Source: Rhodosporidiobolus odoratus (taxonomy: Eukaryota; Basidiomycota; Microbotryomycetes; Sporidiobolales; Sporidiobolaceae). From it: a stretch of 64,000 nt of DNA. This document shows, piece after piece, positions 11,903 to 23,049 of the stretch. Below the pieces are notes generated by a model, which saw only the letters and a program-made list of their open reading frames with translations, was not told the origin of the DNA and ran no database searches. The position numbers and the translations under genes are program-made. Positions within the stretch are counted from its first letter, which is position 1. Each line of letters begins with the position of its first letter. The stretch is from contig JAOANU010000009.1 of the NCBI GenBank assembly GCA_034387635.1, positions 124,001 to 188,000 of the forward strand, in the 5' to 3' direction.

Positions 11903-13982
11903 TTACTCCCTCCTCCTCCCCCCAACCCAAGCCAGCTTCCCAAACTCTCCCTCGCTCAATCTTAAAATACTCGAAGTACCATTGTCCACCACGGCCAACA
12001 AGACGCTCCTTCGACCCGTTTTCAGTACGGGGTAAGGGGAAGGAGTCTTCTTTTTCTGCGGAGGGGGGCGGCGGCTAGAGGTAGGTCCGGATGGGGGAGG
12101 AGGAGGGGGAGGGGGAAGGAAAGAAGCGGGAAGAAGGGAGGCAAGGCGATGGGGGAGACTAGCGGCGAGTTGTTGTAACAGAGCGGAGGAAGAGGAAGAG
12201 GAGGAGGAGGGTCCGGCTTCGGGTTTGGGTTGCGCGGGAGTATAGGAGGGTTTAGCTTGGGTCGCGGGAAGAGGGGTTCGGGAAGAAGGACCGTTGCCGG
12301 GACGGTGGTAGAGGGGGTCGAGGTCTTCCGAGTAGGTTGCGGGGAGCGGGAGGGTAGAGAAGAGGGAGGTGTAGTCAAATAAGGAGGGGACAGGGGTGAT
12401 GGCGGCGCTATAGTTGAGGCGTAGAAAGGAGAAGCGGGTCAGGTCGGTCTCTGGCATGAGCAGCTCGAGGAATTTCGAGGCTGGAAAACAGCGAGCACGC
12501 GAACGTGGAGAAATCTGCAAACGAGACTTACTTGACTATCACCAACCTGAAATCCGGCTCAGGGGGGTTGTTCTTCTTATATTTGGTTACAGGTTTGTAG
12601 ACGTGGTAGAACACTTGGTAAGGGTATTCTTCGAAGCTAAGCTGACCTTCTTCGGTTGTCGAGGAAGAAGCGATAGGGGTGAGAACGGAGGGCGTTCGGG
12701 GGATAGGAGCACGGAGAGGACGTGATGGGGTGTGGAGTGCGCAGGTCGGGATGAGTTGGAGCCGCGAGAAGATCTGGTCTACGGCGTGGAAATGCGAAGT
12801 GGACGTAAGGTTATGAGCGACAGAGCGGCGTCAGAAAAGGACGGAGCGTAGCTGGAGCGAAGCGTACCATAGATCGTCCACCTGCCTCCTGCGACCAAGC
12901 TTTCCCACCTTCCTTCATTCTTCCCCAACTTTCTCGTCTCACTCCACTTGATCTTCTTCAAGGTCTTCTCCGTTCCAAGTACCAGAGACGATATGGCTAA
13001 CCGCCCTTCTCGGTAAAGACGAATCAGAGCGTCGCGGACAAAGTACGCAGGGTGGGTGAGGATGGAGAGGAAGCGGAGGTAGAATGAGGGTGGGGGAGGG
13101 AGGTAAACGGGTCGGGAGGTGCCGGAGATTGGGCGGGCGCGAGTGATGACGTAGCCGAGCCGACGCAGGTAGGCGTAGACCTGTCAGGTAAGTCATGTCA
13201 GCACCAACATACCGATGGCTCGGGGCGACATGACCAAACGAGCGAGAGGGAACGGGAGACGAAGGGAATGTGAGAAGGAGTCGCACCTGATACCGCTCCG
13301 GGGTCAGATCATACGCGCCAATGCACTCTGCCCAAGCCTGTTGGACGCTCATCGGTACCCTCTTCCTGACGACCTCTCCATCGACTTCCTCCTCAAACTC
13401 CTTCCACAGCTCAATCCCTCCCCGTTCACACATGTACAGCGCCTCTTCCGGGATCAACTCGAGTCGTCTCCGCTGAGTGTGAAAGTGCCCGACGTTGCCA
13501 AAGTGGATTCCATGGGCCGTAAGGCCATCTTCGGAATCGCAACTCGCCCTGCCGAGTTCAGGTCTCCAGGTAAAGCTGTTGTGCGCACGGGAAGAGTGGT
13601 GCCTACTCCCCGAGCTCAAAGCGGTGTAAAGTGCGTTGCGAGACGACTGGAGGAGATGCTGCTGGTGGGTTGACAGGGTGGCTTCGGTAGATTCGGGAGG
13701 AAAGGATGACGAGGCGGCGAGGGGTTCAAAGTCTTTTTCACCACGTTTGGGGATGAAGGGAACGAGAGTCGAACGAGCTCCACCGGTGAATGACTCGACA
13801 TCGGCGTTTTTCCTGTGTGGGCGCGTAGGAAAACAAGGTTGGCTGTGAGCGAGAGAGAAAGGGAGGAAGAAGCACAAGACGACGAACCGCTTGAAGGCGG
13901 CAAACTGACTCCAGTCTGGCACGGCATCCTCTGCGTCTTCTTCTGCGTCGGGGTGCAAGGTAGTTGGACGGTCGTCGTCCAT
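11903..13982 (-). CDS. SEN54: tRNA-splicing endonuclease subunit Sen54
   Basis: Sen54 is the structural subunit of the Sen2-Sen15-Sen34-Sen54 endonuclease that cuts introns out of pre-tRNAs. The N-terminal domain shows PKRGEKDFEP, SFTWRPELGRA, the HFGNVGH block, LIPEEALYMCERGGIEL and MSVQQAWAECIGAYDLTPERYQ, then VYAYLRRLGYVITR and PDFRLVIV. The C-terminal piece contains ITPVPSLFDYTSLF and ends with the family's last strand, LLAVVDNG...RLSEGEFG. Exons, minus strand: 13982..13888, 13812..13287, 13180..12868, 12778..12532, 12480..11903. The first three joins close in phase. The last one (donor after 12,532, acceptor before 12,480) leaves the frame off by one base although both exons look right, so an indel, an unusual splice site or a real frameshift must exist there. 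Poly-Ser and poly-Pro runs sit in the C-terminal linker. Confidence 0.88.
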
Positions 13983-14894
13983 GTCGGCGCTTTTTGTTTG
14001 GGTTCACTAAAAAGTGCGCGAGAAGCGTGTGTCACGTGGAAGAGGCTGAGACTGCTCGCCGGTGTGCTGATCGATCTCTTTGAGCTGAACAGGGACTGAT
14101 CCAGTCGTTAACCGGTAGTCGACGGTGTGAGAGAAGGAGAGTTTGTGAGTTGATTAGACTTGAGATTGCATTCTATTCCTCAACTCGCTAGAGCACATCA
14201 AGCCTATCAGACACGCTATGCAAGCGAGGTATACGGCCTCAGCCGTTCACCTGCCCTCTCTGCTCTACTTCGTGAGCTGTCCTCGCCGTCTTCACCCCGT
14301 CCCTCTCCGCCAGAAGGCATTCACCCGCCAGGACAGGCCCACACCGTATTTGCTCACGCACCGCCACCTGCTTCCCGCTAGAATGGTACCATGACGCGGG
14401 GGCAGTGCTAGCCTGAGTCCTCGTCGCCCACTGGAGGCCTGAGCGGGAGGGAGATGCCAAGGAGGAACAAGCACTCAAGCCACTGCAAGGCAATTCTACA
14501 GGCGCGCGGCTGCTGTTGATCGGGGCTACAATGGACCAGTGTGAGGAGAGGCCAGTTCATGTTGGTGCTTTGGGAGAACTCCACCTCGTCTCTTTTTCCC
14601 GCCGCGACCAGTTTTTCCTCCGGGCTCCTTCGATTCGGCCTGTCACCTCCTCCTCCCTTCTACATTCTTCTTTCGCGCTAAGGTTCCCATGCTCCTCTCC
14701 GGACAGCCTACAAAAGGCGCCCACGCCTCTTTGCTTTCTTCTCCCTCTTTCTGTTCTTCATCCCGCTCTCACCTTCTCAGACTCTCTCACCCTCGTCACT
14801 CGCTCACCTTCACTTTCGTACGTCTCCCACATGTTTCTCCGCTGTTCCTCTTCTTGGTTTGAAGTACGGATTATCGTCGGCCTTCCAGGAAACT
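13983..14894. other. Divergent promoter region
   Basis: This is 912 bp between the Sen54 start (minus) and the small secreted-protein start (plus). From about 14,580 to 14,800 it is strongly CT-rich, typical of a strong fungal promoter and leader. No RNA gene or conserved ORF is seen. Confidence 0.6.
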
Positions 14895-15791
14895 ATGCTG
14901 TTCTCCCGAGCCCTCCCCCTCCTCGCCCTTGTGGGCACTACCCTCGCTTCCATCAGCCGTCCTCGTGCCGTCGTTGTCGAGCAACGTATGGAGAAGCGCC
15001 TAGCCGTCGAAGTGACTGTCGTCGAAGCTCTTCAGTCTGCTACCAAGGAAGTCATCTGCCTTGGCGGAGAATTGAAAGAGGCTCTGGAGGGGGTGGAGGG
15101 TGGAGGTAAGGAGATCTTGCACGAGGTCGGACCGCTCATCAAGGTGTGCTCTATGTCTATGTCCTTCTTCCTCATGCTGAGGCTGCCGCGCCCAGTGCCC
15201 AGGCTTAGTTGGATTCGCTGACTGTTTTCTTTTTTCGCTCGCTCGCTCGCTGCCCTCAGGACATTACCCACACCGTCGCCGGAGTGATCACCTCCCTCGT
15301 CAAGATCCACGACAAGCGCTCCCTATCCGAGCGCAACCTCGACCTCAACACCGGTAAGCCTTCCCATACCTCATTGTCGAGCGTCCACCAAAGCTGATTA
15401 GTGCATTCCAACCTCCCCTCCCCTGTATGTGCAGTCGCCGGTGCCGTAGCCGATCTCCTCAACGCCGTCTTTGCCGCCCTGAAACCCCTCGAGGACGCAA
15501 TCGCCGCCACCCCTGGCCTCGGGCTTCTCCTTGGCCCTCTCCTTCTGACTCTCAACGCTACGTACGTCTCCCTCTCTCCCTCCTCACCTGTCTCCTCTTG
15601 TCCGAGCTGACTCAACGATCCCTGCACACGGGATGGTTGGATTGGATAGGTTGATCACCCTCCTCAACCTCGTCTTCGCCCTCGTAGTCGGATTGCTCAA
15701 CAAAGTTCTCACTCTCCTCGATGCGACCCTTATCCCCACTTTCCTCCGCGCACTCGGACTGGGACCTCTTCTCGATATCCTCACCCTCTAG
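14895..15791 (+). CDS. Small secreted protein (203 aa)
   Basis: Four exons close exactly: 14895..15143, 15260..15353, 15435..15561, 15650..15791. The N-terminus MLFSRALPLLALVGTTLASI is a clear signal peptide. Dibasic sites follow (EKR at about residue 34 and DKR at about 102), possible Kex2 processing points. The mature part has amphipathic helix-like stretches and then two very hydrophobic blocks, LLLGPLLLTLNATLITLLNL and VFALVVGLLNKVLTLL. They read as a hydrophobic, helix-rich surface protein more than as classical membrane spans. No cysteines dominate, so it is not a hydrophobin. Function unknown; the long CT-rich upstream region suggests strong expression. Confidence 0.7.
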
Positions 15792-16207
15792 AGCGTATGG
15801 ACGCAATGTCGAAAGTCAGAGTAGATAATCCCCTTGCCTCTGGAGCTCTGTAGAGCTTTCATATTCTCCCGCTTTGTTCCATATTCCCCACGCTTTGCTT
15901 CCTATTCCCTTCTTCGTATAACCCTTCTTCTTGCCGTATTGCTGTCGATCGTTCGCTCCAAGCGCACTGAGCATCACATATGCGGGCGCACAGAAAGAAA
16001 CGCTACGCTGGGAATTTCGCACATATTGGTACCACCTGGTCGCGCGAGCTACGCTCTCCTCCAGCACATACCTGTGACAGCTTCATTCTTCGCGTCCCGG
16101 ACTCCTCGGGTAAAGATGGGCAGCAAGATCAGCACGAACGGGAAGAAATAGGGTGCGCCAACAGAATTCTGCCATTCGAAACTATCCTGGCCTCATTATA
16201 CCAACCG
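15792..16207. other. Convergent 3' intergenic region
   Basis: A 416-bp gap between the secreted-protein gene and the minus-strand Bin3-like gene. It has no coding or RNA signal that I can support. Confidence 0.6.
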
Positions 16208-17807
16208 CTACACTCCCCAACTTCCCCCCGCCCTCTTCTCAAACCCAATCATCGGTCTCCTCCACGAACTCCCCTCCTCCCCCGTCCACCCCAACCTAAC
16301 CACCTTCTCAAACCCTATCCCTTCCAACAAAACCTTCTCAAACTCGCCATCTTCAACCCTCCATCCTCTCTCGGGTCCTTCGACCAACCTCTCATAATTC
16401 GCTTGCAATTCAGCGGCTCCGGTAGAATGACGAAGGTTTTTGATCGAGCGAGAGTAGGAGGAAAAGGGTTGAGGTTCGAGGATGAGTCGACCGCCGGGAT
16501 GGAGCAGGGTGAAGCATTTGCGGAAAAAAGTGAGTAGACCCGGGTTGAGAGAGGTTAGGTGGATCCATTTCGTTATCGAGAAGCTGCCGATTCGGGTGTT
16601 GGAAGGCGGGGTCACGGGAGACGTGCGGAAGAGGGAGAAACGAACAGACGGGAAAGACGTTGGGACAGAGTGGCGCGGCGGGAAAAAAAGGAAAGGATTG
16701 CTTAGGCGTTAGCTTCCCTCGCCATGAGCTTGCAGTGATTCCCCAGAGCAATAAAACCGAGACGTACGCAATAATCACATCGTACCCTTCCCTATCCTCC
16801 TCCACCTCCTCCTTCAACCAGTCCTTACACCTGAACCTAATATTCTCCGGGAAAGTCTTCTCCTCAGCATCCATCACTTTTCTCTTTCCCTTTCTCAAGA
16901 CACCCTGAGTCTCAATCTCTGGTTGGGGCACGTGTCGGGTGAGGAGAGAGGACGGACGGGGTAGTCGGCCGAAGGTGAGGGGGAGGGATAGGGGAAAGTG
17001 AGCGAGGGACCGAGGTACGAAGGGGGTTGCGGAGGGGGACGTAGGGAGAGGCGCGAGGGTGCGAGTTGGAGAGGGAGAGTGAGACCGGGATGCCTTGCGA
17101 GAAGGTCCCTTAGAGGAGGGCGAAGATTCGGAAGAAAGGAAGGCGGCTTCTTCCTGCAGACGTTCGAGGGGGGCTTGACGAGACCAAGCGAGATCGGCTG
17201 TGCGTACCAATAGAAGGTCAGCCTAGCCTGGAAGCTTTCGAGCGGTCTCTCGTCGCTTCCGATAGCTGTATGAGCAAGAAAAGAGCTTTTGGAACGCACA
17301 ATTCCCCCAAGCCTGCCTAACCAAATCCGCATCAATATCCACCCCAGTCACCTTTTCCGCGCCCCACTTCTGCGCCACCTCGATACTGACCACTCCGGCA
17401 TTACAGCCTACGTCAAGGACTTTTTTTCCTATGAGCCATTCGGGCGGGATGAGGGCTAGTCGAGGGTCGGTATCTGAAGAGGCGGCGGAGGCAGACTGCG
17501 ACGTGCTGGTAGTCAGAGAGGGGAGGTGACGGCGACGGGTATAATAGGCTTTGTAGCTGCGCTTAGAAGGCAGATCAGGGAAGGGAAGGCGGGCGACGAA
17601 CGGGTGTACGTACTTGCCCTGAGGCGCTTCCCTAGACTTTTTCTTGTTCTTGTCGTCCACCTTGAGTTTCCCTTTGGCTCGTTCAGTTCTGTTATTACGA
17701 TGTTGCGATGAGGTGGGGTCTTGATCGCCAGGTTGATACAGTTGAGGCGTGGGCAGGGCTGGCGGATTGAGGTTAGGCTTAGTAGCCGAAGTATTGGTCC
17801 ACACCAT
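16208..17807 (-). CDS. Bin3/MePCE-type RNA 5'-monomethylphosphate capping enzyme (437 aa)
   Basis: Exons, minus strand: 17807..17300, 17197..16768, 16583..16208; phases close to 1,314 nt. The N-terminal 115 residues are basic and disordered. The SAM-dependent methyltransferase core starts with LIGKKVLDVGCNAGVVS (about residues 125-141) and the acidic loop GVDIDADLVRQAW. The Bin3 signature follows after the third exon join: YDVIIAFSITKWIHL, then FRKCFTLLHPGGRLILEPQPF. These are family-specific motifs of 7SK/U6 snRNA gamma-phosphate methylases (MePCE, Bin3, S. pombe Bmc1). The enzyme methylates the 5' gamma-phosphate of small Pol III transcripts, and Bmc1 also associates with telomerase RNA and U6. 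An ATG at 18,002 is in frame but gives an unlikely leader, so I prefer 17,807. Confidence 0.88.
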
Positions 17808-18090
17808 CTTCCGAGCCGATCTGAGCTGTTCGAGGTGAGGAAATAGAGTCAGAAAGAGAGAGGGAACAACTTGCAGAGAATCATGAAGCCGGATTGCTAC
17901 AGACGGGAGCCATGCTGCCCTGCCACCATTCAGCTCCACACAGCACAGTACAGCCTCAGATCGGCATCGACCGAACGAAACCAGTCGAGGCGAGCAAACC
18001 ATGCCATAACTCCTCTTCTTTTTTCCTGCATCTTGCGACGGATCCTTGAGCTGACAAAGACAACATAACTTGATACAAACACCTATACCG

Positions 18091-20789
18091 CTATTGAGCC
18101 TCCTCTTGAGTAGCCAGAGTCACTGCCGGCGCGACCGCAAGCGGCGTCGAGTCCCCGTTCTCGCGGTTTCCCTCATCCTTCCCCGCCTCCGCCCTTTCAT
18201 CCGCCTCCGCCCTTTCTCCCACCTCCTCCTCCTGCCGTCCGACGTCCACCAGCTTTGCATCCACCGTCGCCGGTGTTACCGCCGCCGCTAGCTGCTTCTT
18301 CTCTTTCCTGAGCCTATCCCTCTCCCTCCGGCTCGGTCCTTCCTTCCTCTTCTCCCTTCTCCGCATGTCCATCACTGACTGATACCCTACCTCGGCTTTG
18401 ACATTGGCGCAAATGGTAGAGAGGGGGGCGTTCGATTCGATGAGCGACAGGGCGCGAGCCATTTGCTGCAAAAAAAAGATGGAAAGTATGAGCACGAGCA
18501 AAGGCGGTCCGAATCGAAGAGCGGACGAGAAAGACGCGACGCACCACCCTCAACTCCTCCACCCAATCCTCGTGTACGTTCCCCGCACAATTTCGGGTCA
18601 AGATGAACGGATCTTGAACGACCAACGCGTGCTCGCTCCACCTTTCCGGTTCTGCATACTCTGCATACTCCATCGGTTCGCTGGATCTCGAATCGGGTCG
18701 CGCGGGGGGCGTTCGAGCTTGTTCTTCTTGTTGCTGTTGTTGCGCCGAGGCGTCGGAGGTCGCATCGGCGACACCAAGGTCCGGCAGCGGAGTATCGGGG
18801 GAGGGAGAAGAAGCGGCGGGCAAAGTGTTGGGGAGGGAATCCTCCAAATCCGTCTCCGCAAACGCCTTCACAAAGTCATCCTCCTCATCCTGCCTCGTCT
18901 CCTCCTCAGCGCTCATCTCGCCCAACCCCTCTTCACTGTCGAGCAACCCCATCTTCCTCTTCATCTCCTCTGTCCTCTTTCGATCCGCCTCCCTCCTACT
19001 CTGCGCCAACTGTCCATACTCCATCGCTCTCGGCAGAGGCGATCCGTTCCAGATACTAACAATCTCCGTCCGCATGTCAAAGTCTTGGCTGTAATACTTG
19101 AAGAATCCTCGAGCGAGGTCGACCAGGTCGGCTTGTTCCGGTTCATACCCCTGAGGCGGTTCTTCATACTCGACAAACGTAACATCCCATCCCACACTCC
19201 TCACAATCTTCCTATACCTCTTACTCCTCCCTTTCGGCGTGCTAAAGAAGCGAGTTTGAGGTGTGTTGGTTTCAGAGATGAGGCGGGTAGATTGAAGGTT
19301 GGGGAGGAGCTGAAGAGTTTGAAGGTATTGTATGATGAGGAGGATGTAAGTGTAAGAGGAGAAGGTCGTAGGACTGCCGGCGGGATCGTTGAGACCGCGC
19401 TGTTTGGCCCAGAATTTGATAAAGACGGAGAGGGGTCGGACGAGAGGGTGCAGGTTGCAGTAACTGTTGATTAAGCGCGAGTTGAAGACGCCTGTGTGGA
19501 AGAAAGAAACGTCAGTAGGGACTGGGCTAAGTGCGGGGAGCAGGTCATACCGAGTCGCTCGTTCGTATTCAGGTCCGCCTCGATGAGATGACCATCGATC
19601 ATGACCTTGAACTTGCATATGGGTACAGAAGCGTCGGGGCTGCGTGATCTCGGACGATCAGAAAGCGCTCAGGTAAGTGGATGAACGGAAACCAACAACG
19701 CACATTGATCGGACCTCCTGCAAATTCGCGTTCTGCAAGCTTCTCCCCAACCTTCGCATATTGTACACGTCCGGCAACTCCTTGTACATCATCTCCGAGC
19801 TCGAGAAGAATTTGTCCACGAAGCCATTTGGTCGATACGGGTCGAGTAAACACAGGTCGAGGTCGGAAGTGGACGTCCCTAGGCCGAAACGGATGCTGCC
19901 GAAGGGTTCGATGACGAGAGGTTTCTTGTACGGACTGTGAGGGTGTCCCCAGCGGAAGTTTTCGCTGTTGAGCCAGCTGGTGAGCTCCGAGATAAGGTGT
20001 TCGCGAGCTGCGATGGCGGAGGGGGAGGGTCTTTGGATCTGCGGTAACAAGTGAATGAGCGCAGTCTTACCTGATAGAACGCAGGTAGCGCACCTCATAC
20101 AGTCGCATCATCTCGACTGCAAGTCCGCCCTCCTCGCCCTCCTTCAGTGAAGCTTCACGCAACACAGCTTCTGCCCGATTCGGTTCCTTCCCCTTTCTCT
20201 TCTTCCCCTGACCGGCTCCGTTCGATGGGCCCGCTGCATCAGTGACAGGTACGGGAGGGGTCAGCTCTGCCGCCGAAGCGTTTCCAGCGGAAGAGGGTGC
20301 CGAGTCGGTATGCAGCGGTTGTCGTCGCCACGCTCCTCCTCCTCCAGCCTGACCTGGTCGAGCGAAAGGTACCCTAGAGCCTGCGTCATCTGCGCTACTC
20401 GTCCCTCCACTCGAGGGGGAAGGGACCGTACTGAAAGCGCGTCCTCCAGTCGCAGCCGCTGAGCCACCTCGACCTCCACCGCCGTTCACACTCGACCCGC
20501 CTCGTCCCCTTCCCCGTCCTGAACCACGCCAAGGGAAGTCGCTTCGGCTACGTCCCTGAATCTGAGTTTGACCTGACGACTTTTCGAAGGAGCCGGCGAG
20601 GGCAGTAGATGGGTTGACAGTCGATTCGGAAAGAGAAGGATTTCCAGATGTTGCGTTTGTGGGCTTTGTTCTTGATCTGTGCCGAGACTTCTTGCTCCAT
20701 CGTGAATTCGCGCCGTTGCTACCCCCTGTAGCTTGTATGGAGGCCGCCGGTGCGGTGTTGGCGGAGGTTGATGGAGTTGATGTTGCCAT
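18091..20789 (-). CDS. Cid1/Trf-family nucleotidyltransferase, poly(A)/poly(U) polymerase (818 aa)
   Basis: Exons, minus strand: 20789..20071, 20030..19704, 19639..19551, 19491..18545, 18465..18091; all phases close to 2,457 nt. The catalytic palm has PFGSIRFGLGTSTSDLDLCL, with the two metal-binding aspartates in DLDL. The third is in VMIDGHLIEADLN. The central/PAP-associated domain follows (VRPLSVFIKFWAKQRGLND, SYTYILLIIQYLQ, LARGFFKYYSQDFD), as in Cid1, TUTases and Trf4-like enzymes that add A or U tails to RNA. The N-terminal 230 residues are Ser-, Gly- and RG-rich (GRGRGRGG), a probable RNA-binding or condensate-prone tail. An in-frame upstream ATG at 20,880 adds an Arg-rich hydrophobic leader (MLRVVLTRSTLHIARPILHR) that could target mitochondria. 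Confidence 0.88.
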
Positions 20790-21115
20790 GACTGATGAGA
20801 GCAAAGAAGGGCGATGAAGGATCGGGCGTGCGATATGAAGTGTGGATCTAGTCAAGACCACTCTGAGCATGCGCGGGCGCGCTTTAAACGGCGATCGAGG
20901 CAGACGAACAGGAGAACAAGAGTGGGGAAAGATGGAGGGGATCTCGGGCGAAGGGGGAAACAAGGTTACTAAGTACTCTCAGTCCTTCCACTTCTTGGAC
21001 TGTTACTTACACCGAGCTCGCTCAGAGCCTTTATCAGCTCACTTCCACACCGCCGCGGCGCCGTATCGAGTGCTCCTCGTCGTCTGCTCCGTTTCCCTCT
21101 TGCTGCCTTCTCAAC
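20790..21115. other. Divergent promoter between nucleotidyltransferase and RING-CH genes
   Basis: A 326-bp gap between two divergent start codons. It includes the upstream in-frame ATG (20,880) of the minus-strand gene, so the usable promoter may be shorter. Nothing else is recognisable. Confidence 0.55.
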
Positions 21116-22775
21116 ATGGAATCTCAAGCCGAATCTTCTGCCATTGAGCTCACCATGACCAGCAGCGCAGTCACCGGGCACACGGTAGCATCCTCGACCC
21201 CGGCAGAAGACCACGCTGCCAGTGTCGTCCCCGGAATCCCCGCCTCGCTGGAATCTTTTCCTCTTTCATCGGACGACCAAGGTCAAAGCGTGTGCCGCAT
21301 TTGCTTTGGCAGCGATGTGGACGACGAAGAGCTAGGCAAACTGATTGTACCTTGCAAGTGTAGCGGTACCGTACGTCTTCGCGCCTGATTTCGCCTTTTT
21401 CCCTCATGCACTGACTTTTTTTTCGTGACCCACAGGCCCGATTCGTTCACCAAGAATGCTTGACCAGCTGGCGACTAGCGGACAAGAAGAACGGGTTCTA
21501 CCGATGCACAATGTGTGGCTATCAGTACCACCTGAGGGATACGTTCTGGACAAGAGCAGCAAAAAGCAAAGGTCTGTTTGGCCTCTTCCTGCCGTGCCTC
21601 AGCGAGGCGACGCTGATGTCATCATCCGAAGCTTTCATACCCCTGCTTACGGTATTCTTCAGCCTCGTCATCGCCAACTTCGTCAGTCTCGCCGGTCCTC
21701 CCCTGATGCGGCTGGCAGAACGACGCGTCTATAGCTCGGACCAAGTTCCTCCATTCGAGTGGAAGCGTGCTCTCCGAGGTATTTCGAGTTCCACCTTGCC
21801 TCGAAAGACAAGAGGGTCACTAACGAGCCTCCCTTATTCTCCCCCTTCCACCAGAATATACCTTAGGCGACCTCGTAGTCACCGGCGACTGTGTCCGCGA
21901 AACCACCTCTTTGGTCGGTTTCTACCTCGGAGACTGCGAATGGTCGGCATTCCACGAACCAATGTGGACGGACATAACGAGCGACAAGTTGCGAGAGGAG
22001 GGGACAACGCTAAGCATGGTCCAAAGTGCGAGTTTGACGAAGTGTGGCGAGAAATGGGGAATGGAGGAGGATAGAGCTAGCGAGCGGTGGACGGTGAGGG
22101 CTCTGGTGCGCCTCGTGAGTGGATCGACACTACTCGGCATAGGCAGCGCGCTCTTCGCTCAGCAAAGTACGTCCAGTTCTTTTTTTCCCTTTCCCTGCTC
22201 CCGGTGTTCCTGAACATGTCTCTTTCCCTCGTCGTCTATGCGCGACTGCCCGCTGAGATACTTCCCTTCAACAGCTCTGAGGTACTACCTCCTAGTCCAA
22301 GGGATCTACTTTATCCATCGACCTCTAGCAGATCTGCTCCGAGTTAGGAGGATCGAAACCGTAGGACTAATGTCCATGAATGCCGTAGGTCTTCTGATTA
22401 CTCCTCCTTTTCCCCCACCTTCTCGATGACCTGAGCCTTCTCCTACAGATCCTGACAGGTCTAGCCATGACTCGTCCAGGCATGAAGCAAGCCCGATCTC
22501 AGGGTCGCCTCTTCACCTTTAGCCAAATTATGGCTTTGTTCGTAAGCCTTGCTCTTTTTGCTCCCACACGAGCCCCATCATACGCATACGTTGCATCATA
22601 TTATATAGCTCACGATTGCGCGCGATCGCAGATTGCCCTGGTATCCACAGTTTTATTCTGCTTTCACTTGAGAAGGTTCGCTAGATGGGTCGTGAAGACC
22701 AGGGTGAGTAAGGTGGAGAATGTTGTGCTAGACCGGCAGGATCTGCAGGAGAGTGAGACGGAGAAAGAGCAGTAG
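21116..22775 (+). CDS. RING-CH (MARCH-like) membrane E3 ubiquitin ligase (418 aa)
   Basis: Six exons close in phase: 21116..21370, 21436..21778, 21855..22166, 22275..22384, 22449..22541, 22632..22775. From about residue 58 the protein has a C4HC3 RING-CH finger: CRICFGS, then CKCSGT, VHQECLTSW, and YRCTMCGYQY. The His-Cys order and the Trp between them are diagnostic of this finger, which recruits E2 enzymes. Hydrophobic segments follow (LLTVFFSLVIANFVSLAG; LVSGSTLLGIGSALF; IALVSTVLFCFHL), consistent with an endomembrane MARCH-type ligase that ubiquitylates membrane proteins. It is much shorter than Doa10/Ssm4. Intron 1 splits the finger between its second and third metal ligand pairs. The tail is charged. 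Confidence 0.85.
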
Positions 22776-23049
22776 ATTTCGCTCCCAAAGTGTGGCGATG
22801 ACCCCGCTCATTTACAGGATGGCTTCAGCCTTCTCAGCTTGACTTGTCGAGTAATCACGGTAGAGACAAGCCAGCAAAGAACTCACATAGCCACTCGCAT
22901 GCTGTCAGAACATAAAGAATTGACGCCTTACATGGCAGAGCGTCCGTACTACAGGTATTGCAGTCAAGAAGGGGCAAGGAAGGGTTATCGGGTTCTGCAG
23001 AATCCAACCGTGTCAGAAGTGACCCCAGGGCGGGTCGCAGGAACCTGAG

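Noticed and set aside
12561..12566. C6 homopolymer as cause of the Sen54 frame problem
   Set aside because: Conserved Sen54 text is in the same frame on both sides of the run, so the fault lies at the intron and not here.
14160..14493. Short ORFs between Sen54 and the secreted-protein gene
   Set aside because: Overlapping frames on both strands, no domain, and located in a promoter-like region.
16895..17335. Minus-strand ORF in another frame of the Bin3-like gene
   Set aside because: The acceptor at 17,198 gives a frame leading directly into conserved Bin3 motifs; the other frame ends without them.
18398..19474. 358-codon plus-strand ORF
   Set aside because: Antisense to the conserved exon of the Cid1/Trf-like enzyme.
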